A stretch of DNA of 64,000 nt from Notolepis coatsorum. Its lineage: Eukaryota > Chordata > Actinopteri > Aulopiformes > Paralepididae. Every line of letters begins with the position of its first letter. Positions within the stretch are counted from its first letter, which is position 1. The stretch covers positions 25,272,871-25,336,870 of the forward strand of contig OZ020601.1 of NCBI GenBank assembly GCA_963971535.1, read 5' to 3'. This document shows, in pieces, positions 1 to 12,640 of this stretch. The notes beneath the pieces are model-generated. The model searched no databases. It had not been told where the DNA came from and saw nothing but the letters and a program-made list of their open reading frames with translations. The translations under genes and the position numbers were made by a program.

Positions 1-710
1 CTTGTACGGGTATCTTTTAAAACCTCTTAAACGGGGAGCTCCAGTAGCTCACCACGTACCGCGAGTGCTATTTCAGTGCCGTGGACAACCGTGCTCGTCA
101 CGGATCTGGGGCTGAGCGCGTTCGAATCCCGGACGGCAGCCGTGCCTTTCCCAGAGTGTCTTCCCCCCCATCTGAACCCTTTCAGCCTGCTTCTGTCGGT
201 CGAACTTGACCAAGTATGAATGCGATGAAAAAGCGATAAACGCTAAAAAGAACCAGCTGACTGGTCAAAGTTTAAAAAAAAAAAAACCTCTTAAACATCA
301 CCCGGCCCGATCGCGGGCCGTCACGCACGTCGCAGCACTTTGCCAGGGCTGTGTTTTTACCAATCAACCAACACATTGTTGGAAAGCTAAAATGACCGCC
401 ATTTGATTGACACCCTACTCTACCTATTACGTGCTACCAAACTCGGGTTACAAGACCAAATTACTACGTCCGGTTTCGCCTGGCCCTGAACGGACCAGTC
501 ACCTCTGACGGTGAAAATTAATGTTTTTGTAGCCAATGAAATTCTGGAGCTAACGGTATATTACAAGAGGGCTGATTCCTACATTAAAGGGACAGAAGAA
601 GATGGAGATGTTGTTTGTTTTGAGAATTTCTCGCTCGCCCGTCGAAATGAATTACGGTCGGCCATTTTCCCGAATTATTACAGATACAAACATTACAAAA
701 ACATGTGTAA
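1..710. other. No gene seen; unclassified sequence
   Basis: Mixed sequence with short open frames only. No splice-bounded exon, tRNA or known repeat end is recognisable. The stretch before the first SINE contains no convincing coding signal. Confidence 0.5.
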
Positions 711-1010
711 AAGGGGCGGCTACGTGGTGCAGTGGGCAAGGCGCTCACCACGAATACTGGAGACGCTGGGTTCGCCTGTTCAAGCCCAGCTTTCAGTTTA
801 GCTGGTCGTCCGTACTAATACACATTGGCAGTATTAGGGGGTGGGAAACTGATGGGTGGGGATCGGGCGTTGTGGACAGCGACTCCTACAGGTCGGTTGG
901 TGCGCCTGCGCAGTAGAATCAGGAAGCGATGGGGGCGGCGCCCCTCCAAAGCGCAGACCCCTGACGCTGAAAGATTGCGCCGCGCAGGTGAAAAGATGCG
1001 ACTGCTGTAG
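711..1010 (+). mobile_element. tRNA-derived SINE, 5' portion
   Basis: The head GGGCGGCTACGTGGTGCAGTGG resembles a tRNA 5' half with an A-box-like stretch, and TGTTCAAGCCC resembles a B box about 60 bases later. The body is shared with the copies starting at 1013 and 6182. This copy ends abruptly at GATGCGACTGCTGT, where the next copy begins, giving a head-to-tail dimer-like arrangement. Confidence 0.75.
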
Positions 1011-1012
1011 GG

Positions 1013-1488
1013 CGGCTACGTGGCGTAGTGGGCAAGGCGCTCGCCACGATTGCGGAGACGCTGGGCTCGCCTGTTCGAGCCCAGCGCTCCACATTGCTTT
1101 CAGTTTAGCTGGTCGTTCATACTAATACACATTGGCCGTATTAGGGGGTGGGAAACTGATGGGTGGGGATCGGGCGTTGTGGACAGCGACTCCTACAGGT
1201 CGGTTGGTGCGCCTGCGCAGTAGAATCAGGAAGTGTCGGGGGCAGTGTGAGCCTCCCACACGTTACTCCTCGCCACTGAGAGATCGAGCTGCGCAGGTGA
1301 AAAGATGGGACTGCTGTTACCTCAAGTACCGGAGGGGACTTGTGCTATATATGACTTAGTCCACATTGCAGCCGGCTTGTGGGAGGCAAGAAACAGCGTT
1401 CGTGACAGGGGAGGGTTGAATTGGATGATACGAAATTGGGATGGGAGAAAATATAGAAAATGGGAGAAAAAGTGGATCAAAAAAAAAA
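1013..1488 (+). mobile_element. tRNA-derived SINE, full-length with A tail
   Basis: Head with an A-box-like TGGCGTAGTGG and B box TGTTCGAGCCC, the same ~300-bp body as its neighbours, then a tail region ending in an A run near 1479-1488. It matches the copy at 6182-6672, which has a clear target duplication, so the family is retroposed. Confidence 0.8.
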
Positions 1489-1676
1489 GATGCGACTGCT
1501 GTTACCTTGAGTATCGGAGGGGACTCGTGCTATGTATGACTTAGTCCACATTGCAGCCGGCTTGTGGGAGGCAAGAAACAGCGTTTTCGAGACAGGAGAG
1601 GGTTGAATTGGATGATACGAAATTGGGATGGGAGAAAAATAGAAATTGGGGGAAAAAGTGGATAAAAAAAAAAAAC
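1489..1676 (+). mobile_element. SINE 3' half, tandem extra copy
   Basis: Repeats the 3' half of the preceding SINE, from GATGCGACTGCTGTTACC to a second A run at about 1664-1676. It lacks the tRNA-like head. It probably arose by tandem duplication or unequal exchange within the SINE. Confidence 0.75.
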
Positions 1677-2308
1677 ATGTGTAAAACACTCATTGGGTCT
1701 CATTCCCGAACTAATTTACGACCAAAAATGTCCTCTTAGGCAGATTTCTGCCCATTTAAGACATATTAGGGCTGGTAGCGCGAGTCCCCAAATTTTCCTG
1801 AGATCAGATTTGATCGTGGCTGAGAGCGGATTTAAGAGTGCTGAGGAGCACACTTAAGATTGATTGACTAATTGAAAATTTTATTAACTTGACAGACTGT
1901 GTTCTCATAGTGATTCCTTCATGTTAACGCTACAGGCCTCCTTGGAATTAATTACTTAATCATAATTAAAATAAATATGACAATATTTGTACGATAAGAA
2001 ATTACGCATTTGATGTCGGAAAAATAAATAATATGGATCCATCTGATCACAGGGCAGCTGCTTAACCATATCTGAACCAGCTATTTTGGACAAATGTATA
2101 ATTACTTTAATTACTCAGATATTCAAACACAATTATGCAATTATTGTGAAATGATTGAAAAGAATCATTATTTAATGCCTTCTGTAGAATTTGTATTTCT
2201 TATTTGTTACACATCTGTTTTAATGATTAATTATATACATTTGAAAGAATGCAGGTCAACATGCAATATATCCCATTGATTGGTATACAATGGGACAGAC
2301 CTTTGTTT
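1677..2308. other. AT-rich non-coding sequence
   Basis: No gene seen. Around 1861 a short motif (TGATTGACTAATTGAAAATTTTATTAAC in part) resembles the tail of the LINE-like repeat at 2309, suggesting an older degraded copy. Confidence 0.4.
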
Positions 2309-2800
2309 GATTGATTGATTGATTGAAAACTTTATTAACAGATTGCAGAATGGGTACAATACAGTACAGCTCAATTACATACAATTGTTAAGGGGATGCA
2401 GACCAGAGAAAGACTTTCGTCTAGTTTACATCAGGGTCCCCCATTTTCAATTCATATATGACACACACGACATACAGATAGACAGTACTGCTACATCTAT
2501 ACATTTATGACATACCAGATTTGCAAATACAGTACTGTTTGTGATACAAAAAGAGTCCAGAAAAGAGAGTATATACATTTGATGTAGAAACTGTTGGAGG
2601 AGGTTGGGTAGGTGGGGTGGGGTTGGGTGGGACTGTACATTGGAGGTGGTTGGGTGGGGGGGGGGATTGGGTAGGAGGGGTGGGTGGGGGACACTGTACA
2701 AGCAAAACTGTACATTGGAATATTGACAAAACCATACTTGGTCATTTACTGTACATTGGAGGGGGTTGATATAGCTATAAACCTGCATTCCTTCAAATAT
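2309..2800 (-). mobile_element. LINE-like 3' end repeat, copy 1
   Basis: Begins with a TGAT/TTGA short-repeat tail, then GAAAACTTTATTAACAGATTG and a body shared with 44637-45275 and 58762-59063. A short simple tail next to TTTATTAA in reverse orientation is what the 3' end of an L2/CR1-type LINE looks like, hence the minus strand. No coding remains. The right part is G-rich and variable between copies. Confidence 0.65.
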
Positions 2801-2964
2801 ATCATTAATCAATTAAACTTATATTGAAATACACTATATAGCCTATACACCAACACTGAAATGATAGTGGATAAATAAATAAGAACTAAAGCTAATCGCA
2901 TGTCAATAGACTGCATTAATATTCCATAACAAGTCTTGTGTGCGCCAGTATGGCCTACATGTCT

Positions 2965-3160
2965 AATGAACAGTATAGGCTTAATATATTCTAGTTACTT
3001 GTTTCATTAGGATTTAGTAGATACTATATGCTCTGCCTCTGCCCTACGTACAGTATAAGTACAGACTGTACCTATACTGTACGTAGGGCAGAGCATATAG
3101 TATCTACTAAATCCTAATGCAACAAGTCATTAATGGAATAATAAGCCTATACTGCGTTCA
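2965..3160. repeat. Long near-perfect inverted repeat (hairpin)
   Basis: The left arm (about 2965-3057) and right arm (about 3073-3160) are reverse complements; both contain the AGTAGATACTATATGCTCTG core. The left arm has a duplicated 6-mer (TCTGCC). The loop is about 15 bases. Outer arm parts (TGAACAGTATAGGC and its complement) are more diverged. It resembles a small foldback element. Confidence 0.85.
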
Positions 3161-3914
3161 TATAATGCGTGTGTGTGTGTGCGCGCGCGCTGCGGCAGGT
3201 GTACCACGAGCTGTACTATATATGATGACAATACATTAATCTAATCTCATTTCGATGGGTCGCAAGACTCGCAAGGCACTTCCGCATCCATTTCCACACA
3301 GCTGCGTCATTACTTTGCCTTATAAGGAGCTCTGGAGGCGTTGTTTTGTATGCAAATGACCTGAACGGGAACGCGTTTTTGAGTTTAAGACATAATGAAA
3401 TTCTCCAAGCAGATGTCAGATCATATCACAGGTGCGACCGTTTCAGCCCCTTAAGACATATTACCAGCACGTTCGGGACTCAGAGTGAACTTGTCATTGA
3501 TTCTGGCTATGGAATCGTTGTGTTTTCCAGATCATACCTCTCAGCTGGAACTCAAAAACAGGCATCTGTTTGCAAGTAAACAAAGACATGAGTAAACAAA
3601 ACTTTTATTTCAGTGTGTTCAAACCTCTGTAACTCTATTACATTACGCAGAGTGATTCTACCTGTTGTGGAAGAAAGTTCTGAATGTTTCCTTTCAAAAG
3701 AGACCAGACTCATGCATGTGCTATAAGTGGTTCAATAATAAATCGCAAATGACTTTTATGCAAAACTAGCTATTATAGTATACTACTACTATACTATACT
3801 ATTCACTCCTTGTCTCTCCAGTGCAGCTGGATCTAAAACATAAACAAAAAACTATTTGCATAAAAATACAAAACCCTATGGGATTCTACCAGACCCTCAC
3901 ACATAGCCTTTCCA
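3161..3914. other. Non-coding, no gene seen
   Basis: A short GT/GC alternating tract near 3168-3190 is followed by AT-rich sequence. The short open frame at 3346-3579 has no recognised domain. No exon signal is convincing. Confidence 0.4.
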
Positions 3915-4520
3915 TAACACATTGAGTGCCACGCCCCCTCCGGGAAGTGCATCTGGTCTTGCCGTCCATTAACCCCATGTAAACGCTCACCTTGTTTGTA
4001 GAGCTAAACCCATATTTTATATTATAGCTATGGGTCTAATAACGCCGTCGATTGTCAGTGAGTTGCTTCCAGTCAACGTGCAAAAAACTGATTATTTTTT
4101 CATCCGTACATTTATGTTTTATACCGTTTTCAATATGAATATAGTTTGGGTGCTTCTGAGTAATTCCAGGAAAAAGACACGATAATTGCGTTTTAGTGGA
4201 ATCCATAATTTTTCGCCTGATTAACGAATCTTTCTGAAATCAACGCTAGATTATCATTATTATGTCTCCTTGTGCATAAATGAAATGGGCCCTGGAGCGC
4301 GGCGCTCCCCCCCCCCCCCCCCCCCCCTCCTGCACCCAACGGTCAACAGCCACACACAGCACACACAGATAACTTCAATCGCGGTAAAAAAAATATCCGA
4401 TCAACGCAAGATTGGATATATAGAGTCCTTACCTGGTCTCTGATGTAATGAAAAAAAAAGAATCCAATTATCTGATCGCCATTCCAGTTATCCACAGCGA
4501 TCCTGTCTCCGACGTTATTG
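3915..4520 (+). mobile_element. Diverged arm of a TTAA-type foldback MITE
   Basis: Starts with ATAACACATTGAGTGCCACGCC, close to the TTAACACTTTGAGCGCC terminus at 4799. Shared internal landmarks follow in the same order: a GCTATG-GGTCTAAT block, AACGCTAGATTATC, and GAGTCCTTACCTG near 4422. The copy is much more diverged than the others and its far end was not found. Confidence 0.6.
4308..4327. repeat. Poly-C run
   Basis: About 20 consecutive C bases inside the diverged MITE copy. Confidence 0.9.
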
Positions 4521-4798
4521 GGCATTGCACATGAACGGGCCGGCGGGGTCAGTTGGCCAAGCCATCCCTACAAGCGCATGTTTTGCCGGAGTGTTTAGGA
4601 CCCGCCCCCATGCCGCAGCTCGTTAGAGAAAAGAAACTACACTGTTTCTAATGGAGTGCAATAACGGCCAAAGGAGTTAGAGGGCGGTATAAGACGATCT
4701 GCCAGCTCAGACACACTCAGTATGCAAAAGGTGCCCCGCTGAATTATGAATGGCAATAGCGAATAAAAGAAATACTGTGAGAAAAACGTAGTTCTACG

Positions 4799-7058
4799 TT
4801 AACACTTTGAGCGCCACGCCGGGTTTTCCTTTTTACCGGCTGAATGCCACCATCGGCGCCAATGTTAACGTTAATATCGCCTAATCTATGTTTTAAATTA
4901 TGGCTATGTGTCTAATCTGCCCATCGCATTATCAAAGACTATTTTCCAGTCAGTGCTGTCAAGGCAGATTGTTTTTTTATCGCGGCATTTCCGTTTCAGA
5001 GCATTTAGAAAAGCACCCGTTTTCAGCCCATTCTGGAGCATTCTATGAAAATCGCCTTTTACTGGAATATTCCACAACGTTGATATTCGTCGGCCTTTTT
5101 ATGAATCGTTTTCACATAAACGCTAGATGATCAATATTATACGTGCACGCAAGCACATTCGAGCCGCGCACGGATAATCGCCCCGTTGATTTCCTCATGG
5201 ACTTTTACAGTGAAACCGAAAGAAGACATTTCACAAAACAGCTTATAACTTCATCAAACTTACTCTGATTATCCTAACACTGATAACATAGAGTCCTTAC
5301 CTGACATCAGATGGTATCCAACTGGTATATTCCAATTCCTGATCACCATTCGAAGAAATCGATACGTGTATGGATCCAACGCGATACAGTAGAACTCCAT
5401 GATCCGCGGGGATCTGAGGTTCCAGAATGAACTGTGGTAACCCCGGCTGGATCAGTGGACTGGAAAATGTGGAGTACCGGATTTTTTTCCCCATTCATTT
5501 TCATTGAGTCCATTCCAAAATCACTTATGTCATCTGGGAGACGACAGGGGGCGCTTTTTTCCACAATGATCGCCGGCGCCGCTCGGCTATACTCGGGTAG
5601 GCTCGGGTGATGCAATATGATTTCAGATCGCTAAAAAAAAAAAAAAAAAAAAATTCCGTGTTAGCTGCCCGCCCCCTGAATGCCCACCACGACAATTAGC
5701 GCAATTTTTTTTTATTAGCGATCTGAATTCATATTTCATCAACCGAGTCTACCGTTGGGAAACCAGCCCCACCAGGAGCTCAGATGTGAAAAAGCGCCCC
5801 CTATCGTCTCCCAGATGGTAATGCACCCTTTTGGAATGGACTCAATGAAAATGGATGAGAAAAAAAAACTCCGGAATCCACATTTTACTTCTCACGCATG
5901 TAACCGGAGATGATCCCAGTCATTGTGGAGCCTCAGAACAGCGTGTAATATGTGTTTTACAGTATGTAGCGATGGATCAATAAAATGATCGATTTTTGGA
6001 ATGGCGATCAGGAATTGGAATAATCTTTTTGGATATCATCTGATCTCAGGTAAGGAATCTATTTTACCAGTCTTAGGATAATCAGACATGTTTTCACGGA
6101 GATATAAGCTTTTCCCCTATGTGTGATATGGCTGTTTGGCTGTGCGAGCGATCAGGAACTAAGAGAATCGATTTTCAGCTATAGGGCGGCTAGGTGGTGT
6201 AGTGGTCAAAGGCACTCGCCACCAGTGTGGAGACGCTAGGATTCGCGTGTTCGAATCCAGCTCTCCACATTGTTTTTCAGTTTGGCTGGTCGTCCGCGGT
6301 AATACACATTGGCCGTATTACGGGGAGGGAAAACTGAAGGGTGGGGATCGAACGTTGTGAACAAGCGACTCCTACAAGTCGGTTGGTGCGCCTGCGCAGT
6401 AGAATCAGGAAGTGTCGGGGGCAGCGTGAGCCTCCCACGCGTTACTCCTCGACACTGAGAGATCGAGCTGCGCAGGTGAAAAGATGCGACTGCTGTTACC
6501 TCAAGTACCGGAGGGGACTTGTGCTATGTATGACTTAGTCCACATTGCAGCCGGCTTGTGGGAGGCAAGAAACAGCGTTCGTGACAGGGGAGGGTTGAAT
6601 TGGATGATACGAAATTGGGATGGGAGAAAATATAGAAAAATGGGAGAAAAAGTGGATCAAAAAAAAAAAAAAAGAGAATCGATTTTCAGCTTGCGGCACC
6701 AGCGTGCATACGTACACATATACTATCGATAATCTAGCGTTTATTTGAAAACGATTCATAAATAGGCCGAAAAATGACAACGTTCTAGAATATTCCAGTA
6801 CAGGGCGTTTATCACGGAATCTTTTTATTTTTCTTGAAAACGAGGGCTTTTCAAAATGCTATAAAACGGAAATGAACCGATAAAAAAACAATTGTTTCCG
6901 GTTGACTGGAAAATGAGTCATTGATAAGCGACGGGCAGATTAGACACATAGCCATAATTTAAAACATAGATTATGCGATATTAACGCTAACATTGAAGTG
7001 GATGGTGGGCATTCAAGCACTAAATTGTGCGCCCCCTGCTGGGCACTGAAAGTGTTAA
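4799..7058. mobile_element. TTAA-flanked foldback MITE (piggyBac-like) with nested SINE
   Basis: Flanked by TTAA at 4799-4802 and 7055-7058. Termini are CACTTTGAGCGCC on the left and, inverted, CACTTTCAGTGCC on the right. The two halves are long inverted repeats meeting near the A run at 5632-5652: GAGTCCTTACCTG near 5290 is mirrored by CAGGTAAGGAATC near 6047. TTAA duplications are typical of piggyBac-superfamily elements. No transposase is encoded, so it is non-autonomous. Removing the SINE at 6182-6691 leaves about 1.75 kb. Confidence 0.8.
6182..6672 (+). mobile_element. tRNA-derived SINE nested in MITE, 19-bp target duplication
   Basis: A complete SINE of the family at 1013, with B box TGTTCGAATCC and a 3' A run. 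It is flanked by AGAGAATCGATTTTCAGCT at 6163-6181 and 6673-6691. The related MITE at 47964 has the uninterrupted equivalent site near 48521-48538, confirming insertion into a pre-existing MITE. Confidence 0.92.
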
Positions 7059-7395
7059 TAAAAAAAATGTGTTTTCTAAAAGCTCTTTGGATGTTTTTTG
7101 AGAAAATTATTACTTTACATAAAGAATATATATAGTACCTTCTATCAAGATGACGCTGCTAAGTCCGGCTGCCGTTCTGTTAGCTCTGTCGAGACTGTGC
7201 TTACTTTTGTTAATTTTTATAGTTTTAAGAGTTTTGTTTGTACCAACTGTTGGTGCATTTAATGTGTATACTTACTATACTTATTTTATACTTATCTATT
7301 TTTATCTAGCACATTCTCTGGAGCAAAACAGAAAGAAGCATTTTATATAAAAGTATTCTGTACTTCTGTATGACAACTAATAAAGAAACTTGAAA
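7059..7395 (+). other. Possible short retroposon with AATAAAG...CTTGAAAC tail
   Basis: A 60-odd residue leucine-rich frame (7150-7350) sits in AT-rich sequence ending in AATAAAGAAACTTGAAACTT, a tail seen on some fish LINE-derived transcripts. I do not recognise the frame as a host protein. It could be an internally deleted LINE. Confidence 0.35.
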
Positions 7396-8419
7396 CTTTA
7401 ACTCATTCAGCACCAGACCCAGTAATTTCTCGGGTTATCTCGCCAGCGGTTGAGCGCCATACCCGAGATTTCTCTGGTTTTGATCCTTTGATATTTTTCC
7501 TCTGATCCCCGTTCTAAACCACCATCCGGATCATTCTATGTGTCCCTGGCTCGTTTGCCTACGTTGGAATTGCAATGCTGATCGAATCTCACCAGGTGGC
7601 TGTATCGCCTACCTTTTGAACTCTGATAGAAAGGGAACAGGAGAGGCAATGAATGAACCGGACTATCGAGGGGGAGGAGCTCTTCCAAAGCAATCGCTAG
7701 CAGATGTGCTCGCCTCAAAACCTATAGTGTCCCATAAACACGTGTAATTACATATAAACGAGTAATCGCGATCGCCGATGGGATCATTGGAATTATTCTT
7801 TTCGGATTACCTTCTGGCTAAGGTAAGGACCCCCTATGTCTATTTTACCGAACCTGAAACATGTTTCTGTAACGATCACAGTGGCTTACTTTACCGGACA
7901 TAAACCAAGCGTGTTGTAATGATTGCAATTTCGGGGTAAGACTACCCCCTCCCCCTTGATAATTTTGTGAAGGTACATGTGTATGGTATATACCTTTGAT
8001 TTGGGAGTATTTGGGGTTTCAGGGGATCAACCAGAACAGTTTGGGCTTATTGCATATAACACGTTTTATCTCACGATCTATGGAAAAAGACTGGATTATC
8101 TTGGAAATGGACGATGTTTAGCGTGTAATAAACGACAAACTACAGTGTGTAGAAACAAACTCTTTTTTTACATGTTGGACTAGAAATAGTGTCTGTCAAA
8201 TGAGCCATACTATTATCTCCATAGCTATAATATAGAATATACAATAGCTCCCGCAAAGATAGTGAAAATGGTCATGAAAAGCTGGCGCTAGACAGTGAAG
8301 GATGGGGGAAGCTTATGGCGTGTTTTGCTTTTATCTGTGTGAAACAAATAAACAAATGTGCATCAAACAAATTAACAAAAGATTTGGAAGCTACAGACAG
8401 TTGTCATCTCCTTGTTCAG
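7396..8419. other. Probable diverged TTAA-MITE relative, otherwise non-coding
   Basis: TTAACTCATTCAGCACCAGACC near 7397 resembles a TTAA-type terminus, and TTGGAATTATTCTTTTCGGATTACC with GGTAAGGACC near 7789-7828 parallels an internal block of the MITEs. The other end is not clear. No gene is seen. Confidence 0.4.

Positions 8420-8420
<1 letters not shown>

Positions 8421-8458
<38 letters not shown>
8421..8458. repeat. (CT)n microsatellite
   Basis: 19 uninterrupted CT dinucleotides. Confidence 0.95.
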
Positions 8459-9365
<907 letters not shown>

Positions 9366-9457
9366 AGGGGATGGGGGGTCATCTCTACAGTTCCACTCTA
9401 TTCATCACAGTTAAGACCAGATGTCTCTACTCTCTTGACTCCACTCTCTACCCCCTT

Positions 9458-9461
<4 letters not shown>

Positions 9462-9507
<46 letters not shown>

Positions 9508-9540
9508 CCCCTCTCTCTCTCTCTCTCTTCTCTCTCCCCT
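9462..9540. repeat. (CT)n microsatellite
   Basis: CT repeat with two short interruptions, facing the GA tract upstream in inverted sense. Confidence 0.92.
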
Positions 9541-9699
9541 CTCTCTGAAACCACATGGGCAAGTGCTACTAACTTCACAACAGAACTCCCCTTCTTCATC
9601 TTCTTCTTCAATTCCAACTACTTCCAACGCCCCCCCTCTAACCCCCCCCCCCCCCACCCTCCCACCCTCTCTCTCTCGTTCTCTTTAAACGCACCACAG

Positions 9700-10025
9700 A
9701 ATTACCCAAACAAAACTGGGCACTAAATAGGAAAATACAATAACAGTGTTGGAGAGTGGCTCGTTATGTAGGAAATAAGAGGCACTTAATTGGGGTCTGA
9801 TAGCCTAATAGGCAGGCCTCTGATTACCAGCTCTGCACATTGGCTTAAAATTAGCCCTCTGATGAGTAGCCGGGGGATTCAATTATACTGAGAGAAGGTA
9901 AGGAGCCTAATAGGCCAGTGTATCAGGAAGCCTGGGACTGGGCTAGGCTACAGCTCTGCTAATTGGCTGTTTAGTTGGGGAAGTTTTAGCCTGTTGGCAA
10001 TTAGATGCCGAGACGAGTCACCAGG
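9700..10025. other. Candidate conserved non-coding element
   Basis: Non-repetitive sequence between microsatellites with many TAAT/ATTA cores and bipartite motifs (CACTTAATTGGGG, GCTAATTGGCTG, GGCAATTAGATG). It has no coding potential. Conservation is inferred only from composition and complexity. Confidence 0.4.
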
Positions 10026-10042
10026 CACACGACACATGAGGA

Positions 10043-10064
10043 GGGGGGGGGGGGGGGGGGGGGA
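10043..10064. repeat. Poly-G run
   Basis: Over 20 G bases with flanking GGAGG. Confidence 0.85.
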
Positions 10065-10204
10065 GGAGGGGGTCCTCGGGCTAGAGAGAGGGGTTAAAGG
10101 TCACGGGCAGAGATCTAGGAGGTGTACTTCACCGAATGGAGTTTGAGGCGGAGGAAAACATGTTAGGAGGAGTGTTTACTCTGGGGGTCAGCTGGGGGGA
10201 GACG

Positions 10205-10400
10205 TTCCACTACAGTATCCACCTCTCTGCTTTCTCCTCTCTCTTTCTCCTCCTCCTTCTCTCTCCTTCACCCTTTCCACCATCAACCTCCCTGTCCTCC
10301 TCCCCTTCTCTCCTCCCTCTCTCCCTCCACTTCCTCCTCCTCCCCTCTCCTCTCCTCTTCCCTCCTGGCACTTCCTTCTCTCCTCTTCCTCTCTTTGTCT
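10205..10400. repeat. Pyrimidine-rich CTCCT tract
   Basis: Imperfect CT/TCC-rich low-complexity tract of about 200 bases. Confidence 0.8.
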
Positions 10401-10435
10401 CTGTCCATCTCTCTGGGCTGGCAGCAGAGCGCTGG

Positions 10436-10438
<3 letters not shown>

Positions 10439-10511
<73 letters not shown>
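10439..10511. repeat. (GT)n microsatellite
   Basis: About 36 GT dinucleotides. Confidence 0.95.
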
Positions 10512-10513
<2 letters not shown>

Positions 10514-10664
10514 AGTGTGTCTGTATTGAGAGAGATGGGGGTCTGAATAATGGATGAGGGCTTATAGGAGCCGGCGGCTTGTCTAGTCCCATATTCTACG
10601 TCCCGTACAGCCGGAGCAGCACTTCCCGGGAGCAACCCCTCCACCCGTCACTCACCCACCAGAG

Positions 10665-10665
<1 letters not shown>

Positions 10666-10717
<52 letters not shown>
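10666..10717. repeat. (GT)n microsatellite
   Basis: About 26 GT dinucleotides. Confidence 0.95.
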
Positions 10718-10718
<1 letters not shown>

Positions 10719-11319
10719 CTGTATGTGTGTATTACACATCTCATTCCAGGCCTTGTTTCCTTGTACACACATAACACATGACCCCGGCACCTCTCACCTC
10801 TGCTCCTCATCATCAGCCCCTCATCACACGGGGCGCCCCGGTCAGGACGGGACATTATACTGAGCTGGGAGAGGCGGGGGCGGGGGGGAGGGGGGGGCTG
10901 CCTCCCGTCTCCATACAGTATGTATGGGTGTCAGTCGAGGGCCTGAATGGGCGCTAAGCGGCTGAGAGGGGCTCTCGGAGCGAGGCGGAGGGAGAGAAAG
11001 GGGGAGCAGGAACAAAGGGCCGTTTGTTGTGGTGATGTGTGATGAATGCTCCGGCGGGGGAGTTTTCACGCTCGTCGGAGCGGCTCATTATGCGGAGAAA
11101 CGCCACTCGCTCATGTGCTGGTTCACCTGGCTCTGCAGCACGACCGTCCCGTCAGGATCCCTTCACCGAGGCACGGCCGGCTGGAAACCTCCGAGCGCTA
11201 CCCCCTGTCCCACACACAGTCACCCCTAAAACAACACACACAGATACCCCTCATCACATGTCCCCTGGGGCACGTTCACACTGAGCAGCCACTTCTCAAC
11301 TGTAATATCTTAACCAAGA
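10718..11319. other. Unique GC-rich sequence, no exon proved
   Basis: Unique sequence between microsatellites. Open frames on both strands lack recognisable domains or clean splice borders. Could be regulatory. Confidence 0.3.
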
Positions 11320-11321
11320 CT

Positions 11322-12018
<697 letters not shown>

Positions 12019-12219
12019 GAATGACATCATGTGGTCTCAGAGACGATAACAACATGGTTTTAGGACAGGGGAGGGTCCCAGAGGGAGAGCCCGGTCCAGA
12101 TAACACAGCAGGGAGTCTGGAAGGTGCTCCTCCACCAGGGAACACTCCAATTAACACCCAAACAGTGGCATCAAGTCAGCTTCAAGTCCAAGCATGCAGG
12201 CCTGCTGCACCCCATCAGT

Positions 12220-12414
<195 letters not shown>

Positions 12415-12640
12415 GGGTGCACATAAACAGACAAACAGGTAGAAAGACGTGGTATCACTGAAGTAAACGAGAGCAGAGATATAACCAGTGTAACTCTAAT
12501 ACTCTGCACCTCTCAGGTCAGCGATGTGAATCAGCTTGATGAGCTGATGAGAAGCTACTGGTATGACACACACTCATGTTTGCTATAGAAGGCAGTTGGG
12601 ATATATGGGATAGTATTTATTTTCAATAGAAGACAAATCC

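Noticed and set aside
5297-5615. Conserved short frames in the MITE (90 codons and similar)
   Set aside because: Frames recur only because the MITE arm recurs; copies carry frame-breaking differences.
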